DNA of 64,000 nt, taken from the NCBI GenBank assembly GCA_023653785.1, contig JAMKCH010043936.1, forward strand, positions 1 through 64,000. The letters run 5' to 3'. Below are positions 11,231 through 23,109 of the stretch, one piece after another; within the stretch, counting starts at the first letter, position 1; each line of letters begins with the position of its first letter. A program made the position numbers and the translations under genes. This stretch comes from Ophioderma brevispina. Its lineage: Eukaryota > Echinodermata > Ophiuroidea > Amphilepidida > Ophiodermatidae. The notes under the pieces are model-generated. The model had not been told where the DNA came from, ran no database searches, and was given only the letters and a program-made list of their open reading frames with translations.

Positions 11231-12232
11231 AAACTAAAATGTATATAATGGCCAACTTAATGTTGAACGCATCACAGTAGTCCTGGCTAGATTGCGCTAC
11301 TATGAAACGACTTTACTTAGGTAACCGATTGAAGGTTTAATAAAAAATGCTATGACCTTATGCTCCAAGCAGTAATAAAATTTATTCAAATTTCAATCAT
11401 ATTTGTACATTAGAACTTCCGACAAGTTGTCATCACGTGGGGATGTTGTCCGTGTGCTCATGGTGCGCAATACTGCGTTTCTCCCCAACTTATGGACATA
11501 CAACAAACAAGGCGGGGGGGCGTGTAATTTTGCACCTGCCATCATTAGTTATCATTTGGGTATACCCTGCTAAGTTGGCCGGATGTTGAATGTGCAAGAA
11601 AGGAAAATTAAATACTATTTCCATATCTCTGAACTTACTCATTTCTATGTCAAATTAATCGCATGAAGTAGGTGAATAGTGGTTCCCGTGAGATGAACAC
11701 CCAGAACGCTACTAATGTGGGGGGTGAATTAGATTCACACTAAGTTATGTGCAAAAAATATCTACCACGTCTATATTATTTATGCACAATACTTACTGGA
11801 TTACCTATCCACAAATATGCAAATACTCATTATGTGGGTTAAATAATTTGTCATGGATTTGGTCATTGCCCACAGATTGAAAAGGCCATGTTCATATCGT
11901 GATTGAATTGTTCAGTTACACATACACGAAATGCATTTTCATCAAAAGCATCTGTTCAAAAGAGTTCCCACACGATAAAATGTGACGAAACAGGACGTAA
12001 TTACCGCACGGCGGTTAAATAAACTCAGGGCGGGATTATTTCCTTCTTAGTTGCATAAGTGTCAATCCAACTTTGCTAATTAAGTCTATTGATGTTGTGT
12101 GTACTCTCGTAGCTACTCTTTTCACTGTTCTTATTCTTATTTTGACCTCCGTTCCCTACATGTTTACTATCTCCATCACTTCCTCATGAATAATACTTGA
12201 CGAAAATTGTGTCCTTTACGTGTCCGAAAAGT

Positions 12233-12264
12233 GTAGGTGTGTAGGCATGTGCATACACACCTAC
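12233..12264. repeat. Short perfect hairpin
   Basis: GTAGGTGTGTA at 12233-12243 pairs perfectly with 12254-12264 across a 10-base loop. Outside it, GTGTCC words recur on both sides (12221 and 12277). It lies about 115 bases upstream of an EGF exon acceptor. Confidence 0.7.
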
Positions 12265-12380
12265 AAAGGACACTGCGTGTCCGAGAGTGCAAGTGTGGCA
12301 TGGTACGACACGTAAAATATAACCCCCCCAATTGTATCTGAATTTTTAAAAAAATATTTCAACTATTATGATTTAAACAG

Positions 12381-12493
12381 AATGAGGTGTTGCCAACCAT
12401 GTTTGAATGGAGTTGGGGTGGTCATGTAAGATGTGATAATTCTTATAACAGGTTACCTTGGTCCAGGGTTCGAAGGAGACAACTGTGAAATCG
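12381..12493 (+). CDS. EGF-like exon (frame disturbed)
   Basis: The acceptor ATTTAAACAG ends at 12380 and the donor GTAAGT starts at 12494. The beginning reads N-E-x-C, PCLNG, and the end reads PGFEGDNCEI, a standard EGF C-terminus. The middle, with the third to fifth cysteines, needs at least two single-base corrections; TGTAAGATGTGATAATTC probably holds the third cysteine. At 113 bases the length fits an EGF exon. Exon identity is well supported by both ends and both splice sites. Confidence 0.74.
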
Positions 12494-12889
12494 GTAAGTT
12501 GATTTTGGTCGAATCTAATTAAGGTGCGGTATCCGATTCGAAACGTGTCCCCCACTTTTCAGAAGAAAGATTTTATTTATATTGTAAATTAAGCACAGGA
12601 AATGTTTCTATAAATTATGACCAAAAAACGTAACAACATTTATTAACACCACACTGTCCTATCGCAAATTACAGTTTTGCTTCTACTATCCAAATGGATT
12701 GGACCGATGTAACCCAAAAAATTTGTAATCAGATGTTTTGGTTTGAAAAACCTTGAATCCAAATTGGCCTATACTTAAAGGGGCTCAGAGTTGTCGAAAA
12801 TATTTGTCTAGATTAAGAAATAGGTCATCTAGACTAGATAGCCATCCTAAAGGGCTAAATTGACATTAGAGATGAACGGAATTTCGTTT

Positions 12890-13310
12890 TCATGCAGTAA
12901 CATTATGGACAGTTATAACAGTGCCATAGGATACCGTGTACGACAAAAAAAAAATTCGATGTGAAAGCAACCATAGTCCGACGGAGCCATAGTCAGGGCT
13001 CCATAGACGATACGGAATAAAGCGTGAAACTAATGTGGGGAAGTCAACTGACGGAGGCCCCATCCTTAAAAACCTCGTTGTAGCCGGACTTATGAGTACG
13101 CCGGACATAATTACTTCTACACCGGATCCGGAAAATGTACAGCAAAAGATGCTATTTCTATATGAAGGACTTCGATTTGAGCTTAGTATTCCTAAAAAGT
13201 GATTTGTGTATGGACAATCATAGGATATGCAGAAAAACCTCCGTTTGTTTGAAAATTGTGTTTGGGGCGCTTCTCATTGGGAAATCTCTGGTCAGCCTTT
13301 AATAAAGAAG
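12890..13310. repeat. Dispersed repeat family, copy 1
   Basis: It contains a block with GGAGCCATAGTC.GGGCTCC and ACGGAATAAAGCGTGAAA, also found near 48061, and a block with ATATGAAG.ACTTCGATTTGAGCTTA and GGGAAATCTCTG.GTCAGCCTTTAA, also found at 27690-27935 and in decayed form at 48940-49080. It looks as if one element type has been inserted into or joined with another. There are no coding motifs. Confidence 0.7.
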
Positions 13311-13872
13311 CATTCAAGACATTAAAATAAAAAGAAAAAATCGGGAGATATATAGCAAATAGCTGTGATATTCATATCAATTTTCAATTTGATTGTCATA
13401 TAAAAAGGCAAGTTTAAAAATTCTTACAGGAAAATGTCCAATATAGCAAATATTTTTTTAAACCCAAACAAAAACAAAATCCAAAATTTATAATTTTTTA
13501 TATTGTTGACATGCTTTACGCTGTTGCTGTTAATCCCATTAAAAATTCTACCCTGAAATTGGAATATTATATGATAAATATAATTTTGAAGCTGAAAATT
13601 TTCTCTTGAACGTTGTCTCTTTTAGCTTTAGAACAATTTGCCGAATTCTGGGGGAAAACATATATTAAAAATATTTAGAAAAATTAAAATTTTTGTTCTG
13701 ATAGGAGGACATGTTATAAGCTATTACGTATTTAAGAATATACACTATAAGATTTATTTAGGGATATAATGGGGTTTCAGGTTAACAAATGAAGCAAGCA
13801 AGCGCCCTAATGGACCGTTCAAACGTTATCTATTATACCGTATTCAATAGCCGCATGTTGGGCAAGATAGAC

Positions 13873-13973
13873 GCATTCAGTACTACAATACATTCACCTT
13901 TTTGTCAAGATCCTGGCAATCGCGAAACATGATCGACTGACAGCTTAATGTATTGTAGTCCTGAATGGTATGC
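13873..13973. repeat. Hairpin in copy 1 of the 860-base duplication
   Basis: CATTCAGTACTACAATACATT at 13874-13894 pairs with 13947-13967 with one mismatch. The loop side also pairs in part. Confidence 0.7.
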
Positions 13974-14754
13974 ATCTTTGTCCCACCACATGTCTGGTGG
14001 CTGGACGTCAATTGAGTACGGTCTCTAAGCAGGGAGGACAGTCCAGTGAAACCAGGGGGACGTTCTAGATACAGACGTGTTTGTGGTGAATGTTTTAAAA
14101 GTATAACAAAATATGTTTAGAGATTTGCCATTTTTCAGGTCTGTTTTAGGATGAGTTTAGTCACCAAAGCATAAGATAATTTAAAATAAAAAAAATCGGA
14201 GAATATAGGCAATAGCTGTGTTTCTATATCATTTCAATTTGAATGTCATCTAAAAGGCATAGTTTAAAAAATTCTTCACAGGGGTAATTTTTATGCCCTT
14301 GATTGTTTTATGCAAATGTTCTTGTATTAAGGAAAAATAGTCCATTACATCTTTATTTTTAGTGGTATGAACAAATATGGCCTTTATGCTTGGCTGTTTA
14401 ATATCCCCCATTTACAACCTTTCTACTGAAATTCGGAATATTTTATGATAAAATAATTTTTGAAGCTCCAAAATTTGGTATCTCCATTTGTAAGCCCTGA
14501 TAGTGTAATTGCATTTAGCATAGGCTCATGATTATGAAATCAGTGTAAATTGACTAGCCTTAACATTTCTTGTTCCTGAGAGGAGACTGTTTATAAAGCT
14601 ATTAGATATTTAGAAATACACTATATAGATTTATTTAGGGGAATAATGGTGTTTTCAGGTTAACAAATGAAGCAAGCGCCCTCATGGACTCGTTCAAACG
14701 TTATCATATATACCGTAGTCAATAGCCGCTAATGTTATGCTGTCAAGATAGACG

Positions 14755-14856
14755 CATTCCAGTACTACAATACATTCACCTGTCAGTGTCAATGATCCCT
14801 GTGTTATCGCTAAACATGGATCGATTGACAGCTTACTGTATTGTAGTCCTGGAATG
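14755..14856. repeat. Hairpin in copy 2 of the 860-base duplication
   Basis: CATTCCAGTACTACAATACA at 14755-14774 pairs with 14837-14856 with one mismatch, and CTGTCA-GTGTCAAT pairs in part with GATTGACAG inside it. The stem is kept in both copies even though the surrounding sequence differs. Confidence 0.7.
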
Positions 14857-15399
14857 TATGCATTGTCCACACATGTCCTGGTGGCTGACGTCATATTGAG
14901 TACGGTCTATAAGGCAATTAGTATAAATCATCCAGTGAAACCAGGGGGACGATCTAGATACGGACGTGTTTGTGGTAATGTGTAAAATATAACAAAAATA
15001 TTTTTAAGATTTTGCCTTTTTCCAGGTTCTGTTTAGGATTAGTTTATTCACCAAACACTTTATGATGTTTCTATAATTTAAAACTGATTATACGGATTGT
15101 TATAGCACCCATTATTGTCAACAGAAATGACTAAATATTTACAATGCACATAAATGCTTGAAAATGTCTTGTTTAAATTCGTGTAAATTAGGGCCGTCAT
15201 TGAGACATTACGAGATCTCGACCTGGGGACAGATCTTAATTTACAAGACGGCCGTATTGGGACGGATGGTGATCCCCTATGCACCTTTAGGTGCCTTGAC
15301 CTTTTGACCCCTGTAACCCACATATGTCACAAATGTCCTTAAATGTATTTTTACGTGTTAAACACGTTTACCATCGATCATAATTACTGAGTTTCAACT

Positions 15400-18300
15400 C
15401 AATCCAGCATGTCAGGGATTTTGACCTTTGCACCTCTACAAAGTGACCCCTAGGTCATAATGGGTCAACTGATTTTTTCTTATTTAACGATATCCCGAGA
15501 TTATTCCTGTCACATTTCAGTTCAATCGGAGCTTGTTTGTAAATTTTTGACCCTTGACCTTGAACTTGGACCTTTGGGGTCTAGACTATTGAGTAGACCA
15601 CCCCCACCTCTTCTACTATTAAGGTTACCTGCTGTAGTAATACGGGCTTTATCTGTCCTCTCTAGGCTGAGAATAATCCAATTTTGTCTTATTTTTAAAC
15701 ATGTTTTTGGTCAAAATTGACTTTTTTGACCCCCTTAATGACCTTTGCTCCCGGTAAACAAAAAAAACCCTCGTATACCAGACCAAATGCTTTGGTTTCC
15801 AATGCAATAAAAAATTCTAACTAAGCTTATTCTGGAGATAAAAATTCTTGATTTTATTGAATTCCCATTAAAATCGGAAATGACCTTAAATTACCTTTGC
15901 ACCCTCCAAAATAAAAATACCTTGCATACACCAGGTAACTTGAACGCAAATCTCAAAGTCATCACGACTCTGTTTTGGTTTTGAGATAAAAAAAAAAAAT
16001 GACAATTTTTGGAAGATTTTTTGTTTTTTTACCGGAGTGACCTCTTAATGACCTTTGATCCTGAAATTTTGGACAACCCGAAGACCGTGCCTGGTAAATA
16101 TCAGTGCTCTAATGACGTCACTCTGTTACGTAATTTGTACGGACAAAGAGCGGTTTTTTGAATTTTTCATTTTTCACAATTTTTTGGCTTTCAAACTCGT
16201 AAGACCCCTTAATGACCTTTGACCTCTTATCCCTGAACACCCTAATGAAGCAGGGTCATATGTTTCCGCTGAACCAGTTTGGTTTATATCGCGTAATCCT
16301 GTAGAAGAAGGTATTTTGACAATAAATTACCTATCCAAGCATGTCAAGGATTTTACCTTTGCACCTCTATACGTGACCCTGGGTCACGAATAGGGTCAAA
16401 CGTAAGTTGTTTCTGTATTTACGATATCCCGAGGATTATTCCCGTCAAATTTCAGTTCAATCGGGGCTTGTTTGTACAATTTTGACCTTGACCTTGTGTC
16501 ACTAAGCCTAATCATAGACTCTTCTACTATAATGTTAACCTCACTGTAGTAATAACGGGCTTTAGCTGCCTCATAGGCTGAGATAAATCCCATTTGGTCT
16601 TATTTTTAAAATTTTTTGGCAAATTGACCTTTGACCCCCTTAATGACCTTTGATCCCGGTTAAAAAAAAATCTCGTATACACAACCAAATGCTTGTTGCA
16701 TGCAAATAAAACAATTCGACTATGCTTAGTACTTGGGAGATAAAAATTCTTAAATATTTACCTTAAAACCGGAAATGACCTTACCTGACCGTTGACCCTC
16801 CAAAATAAAAAACCGCATACTTGCAACGCCAGGTAACCTTAAAGCATATCTGCAAGTTAAGTCACTGTACTATGTTTGGGTTTGAGATAAAATTTTTTTG
16901 AATATTTTAATATGTTTTGTTTTTTGACCGAAGTTCCCCTTACTGACCTTTTGCCCCCAATGCCGATCACAACATTAATGTGGGTCTAACTGTTTCGTAT
17001 GTATGAGTCACGTGACCATCAAACGTTGTTATAGAAGATAGCATTTTTTAAGATTTTTGGAAGATTTTTTCACATTAAGACGGACGTAGCCCCCTTATGA
17101 ACCCCAGATTGACATCTCAACCCATAACTTTTGAAGGGGTCGCAAGTACTTCATATACACGAGTCACGTGACCGTGCATTGCAATCTGTAGGGCTGAAAC
17201 TTTTTAAAGGAACATGACACTTTGACCCCCCTGTGACCCCTAGATGACCCCGACAGGGTCAAAGTCATGTGACTAATGGGAATGCCTTCAGCGGTCCATT
17301 CGGGTAAGTCTGTCAGAATACGTCAAACCATTACGTGCTAGACCAGTGTTGAAAGTGTTGACAAAGAAAGAACTAGACCGGGGACAGATCTAATTTAACC
17401 AGACGGCCGTTTGGGAAATGGATGGTGATCCCCTTATGACCCCTTGAGGTTACTTACCTATTGACTCCCTGTAACTAACTTCACCAATATGTCACAAAGG
17501 TCCATTAATGTTTTTACACGTGTTAACAACTTTACAATATCAATATTATTGCGTTTAACTCCATCCAAGCATGTCGGGAGTGACCTTTGCACCTCATCAC
17601 GTGCCCTGGGTCACGAATCACCGGTAATCTGTATTTTTTCGTATTTACGATATCCCGAGGATTTGCCCTGTCAATTTCAGCTCAATCGAGCTTGTTTGTA
17701 AATTTTGACCCTTTGACCTTGAACTTTTACCTTTGGGGTCGAAACTATAATAGACCTCTTCTAACTATTTATGTTACATCACTGTAGGAATAACGGGGCT
17801 TTATCTGTCCTCTATAGGCTGAGATAATCCAATTTGGTCGGCTTTTTAAGCATTTTTGGCAAAATTGCCTTATTGACCCTTTAATGACCTTGATCCCGGT
17901 ATAAAAAACAACCTCGTATACACAACCAAATGCATTGTTCCAAGGCAAATAAAAAATTCTACTCTGCTAAGTTCTGGAGATAAAATTTCTTGAAATTATT
18001 AACCTTAAACCGGAAATGACCTTAATGACCTTTTACCTCCAAAATAAAATACCTTTCATACACCAGGAGGTAAATATGAAAGCATATCCTGACAACATTA
18101 AGTCACTGTACTATGTTTGGGTTTTTGAGATAAAACTTTTTTTTGAATATTTGAATATTTTTGGTTTTTTCACCGGAAATGCCCCTTAATGACCTTTGAC
18201 CCCATGCCGAGCCCAACGTCTGTGAAGGGTCTCAAGGTGCTTCATATTATGAGTCACGTGCCATGCAACGTTGACTATACCAGATAGTATTTTTTTTTGA

Positions 18301-18610
18301 AAATTTGTTGAAGATTTTTCACATTAAGACCGGAGTTCCCCCTTAAAGACCCCAGATTGACCTCTCACCCATAACTTTTTGTGAATGGGTCTCAAGCTAC
18401 TTCATAATCATGAGTCCCGTCACTGTGCATTGTAATCTGTAGGTGCTGAAACTTTTTAAAGCACACTGTCACTTTTTGACCCCTGTGACCCTTAGATGAA
18501 CCCGACAGGGGTCAAAGTCATGTGCGCACAGAATGGGAAGCCTCAGCGGTCATTTGGTTTAAGTCTGGTCAGAATACTTCAAAACCATGACTGACTAGAC
18601 ACAGGTGAAG
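15400..18610 (+). repeat. A modules of the TGACC array (three consecutive copies)
   Basis: Copies begin near 15400, 16330 and 17560 at a CATGTC(A)GG word and share in order ATCCCGAGGATTATTCC, CAATCGG.GCTTGTTTGTA, TTCTACTAT, GTAATAACGGGCTTTA, GAGATAAAAATTCTT and CCGGAAATGACCTTA. GAGTCACGTGAC, GAAACTTTTTAAAG and the gap to a TCAGAATAC.TCAAACCAT end are shared by the last two. The first copy is shorter and lacks the end part. A spacer near 15195 and 17380 carries AGATCT and AGACGGCCGT words. Confidence 0.75.
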
Positions 18611-18681
18611 TGTTGACAGAAGAAGAGAAACTAAATCTGTCTACAGATCTGAAAACCTTCGAGAGTCTCAGACCGAACTTG

Positions 18682-19590
18682 GTAGGTTCTGGTTCTGGTT
18701 CCATACTCTGCAAACGCCTCCACAGGCTATACTCGCAAAGGGTACTGGGTAGCGCGTTACAGCAAGGGATTGTCATAGTGGGCGTCCCTAACCAACTCAT
18801 AATAGTTAATGTCCCGAAGCGGGGCCTTAAATTGGTCAAGTGTTGGAGCCCCCTTAACTTTAGTTGTCAGGAAGGATCCACTCTGGAACAGTCCTTGAAA
18901 CAAGGAGTACTTAAAGCTGTTCTTCTTGATACAAGGCTCTGACGATAGAAGGCACCCTGTTGCGCCTAGTTGATCTTGTTGAATTGTATGCTTTTAAATG
19001 ATTAAAGTTGATGGAAGTAACACCATGCAGGCCCTTATACATGAGGTGAGCCGGAAACTGCCCGTTCTTTCCTCTAAAGTTGTTCTGCCACTAAGCTGAT
19101 CAAGCATTAGTAGTGACACTAGACTCCCACTTGTAATTTCTTGGTAACAAATTCTTGCGGGCTTCCTTTTGAACCGATCCAAAACGAGATTTCTGGTCGT
19201 GATGATAGGATCCAAATTGATGAAACCAGTACTCAAGTTGGGGCGGGACGAGTGACTGTAGCCTTCTCCTCACGCTATGGCTTGCAGCTATGAAGAGATC
19301 TAAGAGCAGCCATCGAGTTTGGGGGCTTAGAAGAGATTTTTCCTATATGTGAATATTCCAATTGAGTTTTGAAGTTATTTCAATACCCAGGTAATATGAT
19401 GGTCAACTGTTTCAAGTGTAGACTCTCCCAACTTGTAAGTGTTTTTGATGGGAGATTTCTTTTGTTGGTGAGTCATGACGAAAAGCATTTCTTGCTGTTA
19501 AATTTCATTTGCAGCGGGATTCCCATTTACAAGTGCATCATGTATTTCTGCAAGTGTTGGCAATCCTCCTCTGAATTCACTGGTCTGAAG
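18682..19590 (-). mobile_element. 5'-truncated non-LTR retroelement (LINE), RT C-terminus
   Basis: On the minus strand the order of conserved pieces is F-N-S-K-K-C-F, M-T-H-Q-Q-K, Y-K-L-G-E-S-T-L-E, V-D-H-H, Y-L-G-I-E, W-N-I-H, S-C-K-P, then P-R-N-Y-K-W-E-S-S-V-T, T-L-E-E-R, L-T, and near the end F-Q and K-V-K-G-A-P-T-L-D-Q-F. These match the C-terminal half of CR1/Jockey-type reverse transcriptases. Frameshifts are frequent. The 3' end carries a short GGTTCT-type tandem tail (18684-18702 on the plus strand). It interrupts the TGACC array: the words flanking it adjoin each other in uninterrupted copies at 21320-21345 and 24280-24297. Confidence 0.8.
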
Positions 19591-19629
19591 AAGCATGTTA
19601 GTGAAAATCAGGTCTTGACTCTGTGACCC

Positions 19630-21000
19630 CAAGATGACATTTGATCAAAATTTCAATTCATTAAGTACCTTTGTGGGGGAGGTCAAGCTGCAGCACCATA
19701 CATAAGTCACGTGATCATACTAGTAATCTGTAAAAGGAGTGTTGATTTGAATATAACGTTTTGATGGTATTTTCTTTTAAAAAAAAACCCCCCTTTGACC
19801 CCTAAACCATGGGTAATGTGATGGGTCTGATGACTTTTATTGTATTACAGGGTGGGATAAAAAGCTTCTATTTGACCTTGTTTTAAATGTTACACACGTA
19901 AATATGTTTGACCTTCTGTGACCCCAGATGCCCCATATTGACCTCTTGACCCATAAACTTTGTTTGTTGTTAAAGGGGCTCATCAGCATTAATTATATGC
20001 ATGACTACACGTCAGGTTGCTTAATCTGTAGTGAGGAGTAGTGCTTTGAAGTGTAACGTTAATTTGAAGTATTTTGACCTTTGACCCCTAACCATGGGTC
20101 CAGTGATTGAAGTCATAATTGACTTTTATCGACCGCTCATCAAGTCCTATAAGAGGGGCTAAACCATTTCTATTTGACCTTAGTATAAATTTACACACAG
20201 TAACTATGTTTGACCTCTGTGACCCCAGATGACCCCATATTTACCTCTTGAACCCATAACTTTTATAAAGGGGCGCAAGCTAATTCCTATGCAATGACTC
20301 ACACACGATCAAGTTGCTTATCTGTAGAGGGAGTAGTGATTTGAAGTGTAACGTAATTTGAAGTATTTTGACCTTTGACCCCTAAACCATTGGTCAATGA
20401 GGAAGTCATAATTGACTTTTATTGACCGCTCACCAAGAACTATAAGATGGGCTAAACAGTTTTTTCTATTTGACCTTATTTGTAATTTTCACACATAAAT
20501 ATGTTTGACCTCTGTGACCCCATATGACCCCTATTGACCTCTAGACCCATCCTTTTGTAAAGGGCTCAAGCTACTTCATCTGCATTACTCACACTCGATC
20601 AAGTTGCTTAATCTGTAGGAGGAGTAGTTATTTGAAGTGTAACGTATTTGAAGTATTTTGACCTTGACCCCTAACCCATGGGTCAAATGATAAGTCATAA
20701 TTTGAACTTTTATTGACCCGGCTCATCAAGTCCTATAAATGGGCTAAACATATTTTATATTGACCTTATTTTTAAAATTTTACAACACAGTAATAAATAA
20801 TGTTTGACCTCTGTGACCCCAGATGACCCCATTTGACTCTAGAACCCATAACTTTTGTAAAGGGCTCAGCTAATTCATCTGCATGACTCACATGATCAGG
20901 TTGCTTAATCTGTCGGAGGAGTAGTGATTGAAGTGTAACGTAATTTGGAAAAGTATTTTGACCTTTGACCCCTACACCCTGGGTCATGTGATGAAGTCAT
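19630..21000 (+). repeat. B monomers of the TGACC array (about five, ~290-base period)
   Basis: Each monomer reads GACCTCTGTGACCCCAGATG, CCCATAACTTTTGTAAAGGG, CATGACTCACACGATCA.GTTGC, TTAATCTGTAGGAGGAGTAG, GTGTAACGTAATTTGAAG, TTTTGACCTTTGACCCCTAA and CTATTTGACCTT. Starts fall near 19640, 19915, 20210, 20505 and 20800. The first copy, next to the LINE insertion, is the most diverged. Confidence 0.75.
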
Positions 21001-21330
21001 CATGAGGACTTTTTTGTAGTGGTTGGATTCAAGCCCTACAAGATGACAGTATTATTTTTGAGATTTGGCGCTATTTAGAATTAATTTCATGTTAACGGGT
21101 TACGGTGGGTTGTTGATCCCCGGTGACCCCTATCAGGACCTTTGACACCAATCGGGTCCACGTCCCAAAAGTTTTCTGTGCTTGTACTTGTCCCCTTGTG
21201 ACCGGTTTTGGTCATATGCAATGTTCCTGTCTGATATATTAGCATGTTTGACGAGAAAGAAAGAAAGAAGAGAAACTAGATCTGTCTACAGATCTGAAAA
21301 CAGTCAAGAGTACTCAGACCGGAACTGGTG
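21000..21330 (+). repeat. C module of the TGACC array, first copy
   Basis: Landmarks are TTTTTTGTAGTG.TTG, CCTACAAGATGACAGTATT, GACACCAATCGGGTC, AAAGTTT.CTGTGC, CTTGTGACC.GTTTTGGT and a GAAAGAAAGAAAGAAG run. It ends with AGATCTGTCTACAGATCT (21278-21295), an 8-base-pair stem with a two-base loop, and a decayed GTC.AGAGTACTC.GAC hairpin. Confidence 0.7.
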
Positions 21331-21344
21331 TAGAAGGAGCATTT

Positions 21345-22170
21345 TTTAGTGAAAATCAGTCTTGGACTCCTGGTGACCCCAAATGACCTTTGATCAAAAT
21401 TTCCTTAAGTAGTTTTTGTGGGGGATGTCAAGCTACATCACTACTGAGTCCAGATCTACTATGCAATCTGTAAAAGAGTAATATTTGAAGTCTAACGAAC
21501 GGAATTTGATGTATTTTGACCTTTGACCCCTAAACCATGGGTCATGTGGAGGGGGTCATGATTTGGCGTTTATTGACCTCTCACAGTACTATCCGTGTTG
21601 GATACAAAGATTTTTATTTGCCCTTGTTTTAAAATTTTTCCACACAGTTATATGTTTTGACCTCTGTGACCCCATATGACCCCCATATTAACCTCTTTGA
21701 ACCCATAACTTTTGTAAAGTGCTCAAGCTAATTCATTCATGACTCACACGATCAGGTTGCTTAATCTGTAGGAGGGAGTATGGATTTGAAGTGTAACGTA
21801 ATTTGAAGTATTTTGACGCTTTGCCCCTAAACATGGGTCAAGTGATGAAGTCATGATTGATTTTTATTGACCGCTCATCAAGACCTATAAGATGGGCTAA
21901 ATTAACCAGATTTTCTATTTGACCTTGTTTTAAATTTTCCACACAGTAAATAATGTTGGCCCTCTGTGCCCCAGATGAACCCCATCTTGACCTCTTGACC
22001 CATAACTTTTATAAAGGGGGCGTCAAGCTAATTTATATGCATGACTCACACGATCAAGTTGCGTAATCTGTAGGAGGATGTTGATTTGAAGTGTAACGTA
22101 ATTTAAGTATTTTGACCTTTGAACCCCTAACCATGGTCAAGTGATAAAGTCAATGATTGACTTGTTTTTT
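21345..22170 (+). repeat. B monomers of the TGACC array (about three)
   Basis: The monomer is the same as at 19.6-21.0 kb, following a TTTTAGTGAAAATCA lead-in at 21345 that also occurs at 19598 and 24297. It is followed by a C module. Confidence 0.7.
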
Positions 22171-22560
22171 GTAGTGTTGATCAATGTCCCCTACAAGATG
22201 ACAGTATTTGTTTTTTTTTGAGATTTAGCTAATTCTGATTTTTTGCATGGTTACGTTGTTTTACCCCTAATGACCTATCGTGACCTTTGACACCAATCGG
22301 TTCATGTCAAAAGTTTCTGGGCAGTACTTGTCCTTGTGACCAGTTTTGGTTATTTAGGATGTTCCATGTCTGAATATTAGCATGTTGACAAGAACTAAAG
22401 AATAAAGAAAGAAACCGTACAGAAGGAAAACACAGTCGAGTTCCTAGACTGTGTAAGAAACCGTACAGAAGAAAAACACGCGAGTTCCTCGACTGTGTTA
22501 GAAGAACGAACGCATCAGAACCAGAACAAGACGGCCAGAAGGCCCGTCTTGTAAAAAGAA
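22160..22560 (+). repeat. C module of the TGACC array, second copy with hairpin cassette
   Basis: After the shared body come two ACCGTACAGAAG words, each followed by a hairpin (ACACAGTC/GACTGTGT at 22430-22454 and a damaged repeat at about 22476-22499), then ACAAGACGGCC/GGCCCGTCTTGT at 22526-22552. The hairpins are close to perfect although nearby sequence is full of indels. Confidence 0.72.
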
Positions 22561-23109
22561 CTAGACTTAGTGCCTCTTTTGCAAGAGCACGTATAAGTTA
22601 TGCGTGGAAGAATCACAGATGACCCCAGATTGACCTCTCTAACCATTTCTTTGGTAAATTCCTTAATCAATTAATGCATAATCACACAATCATGTTGCTC
22701 TGTACGAGTGGTTGATCTGAAATGTAACATAATATGAGTAATTTTGGAACCTTTGACCCCTAAACCATGGTTCAAGTCGATATAGTCATAATTGACTTTT
22801 ATTGACCTCTCATCCAGTCCTATGAGATGGGCTAAACAGATTTTCTAATTGACCTAATTCTAAAAATTTTACACACAGTACATATGTTTTGACCCCTTTG
22901 ACCTCAGATGACCCCATATTGGACTCTTTAACAACACGTAATGAATGAGATTCGTGTCTTCGAACACTGCCGGTTTCCTTTCTTCCTTTTCTTCTTCAAT
23001 TCTACAGCTGGAAAAGGTACTTAATGAGAATTCTACAGCTTATCCTTCACTTTGAAGCTATTCCTTGTCAAATCTTGTCAAATATGTTGTCAAATCACGA
23101 TAGTGTCTT

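Larger units (their letters stand above)
13322..15060. repeat. ~860-base tandem duplication
   Basis: Copy 1 runs from about 13322 to 14168 and copy 2 from about 14180 to 15060. Shared landmarks in order are AAATCGG.AGA, ATTTCAATTTGA, AAATTCTT.ACAGG, TTTAGCATAG-like and ATTTAGGG words, GTTAACAAATGAAGCAAG, CGTTCAAACGTTATC, a hairpin, and CCAGTGAAACCAGGGGGACG. Many indels separate the copies. Confidence 0.8.
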
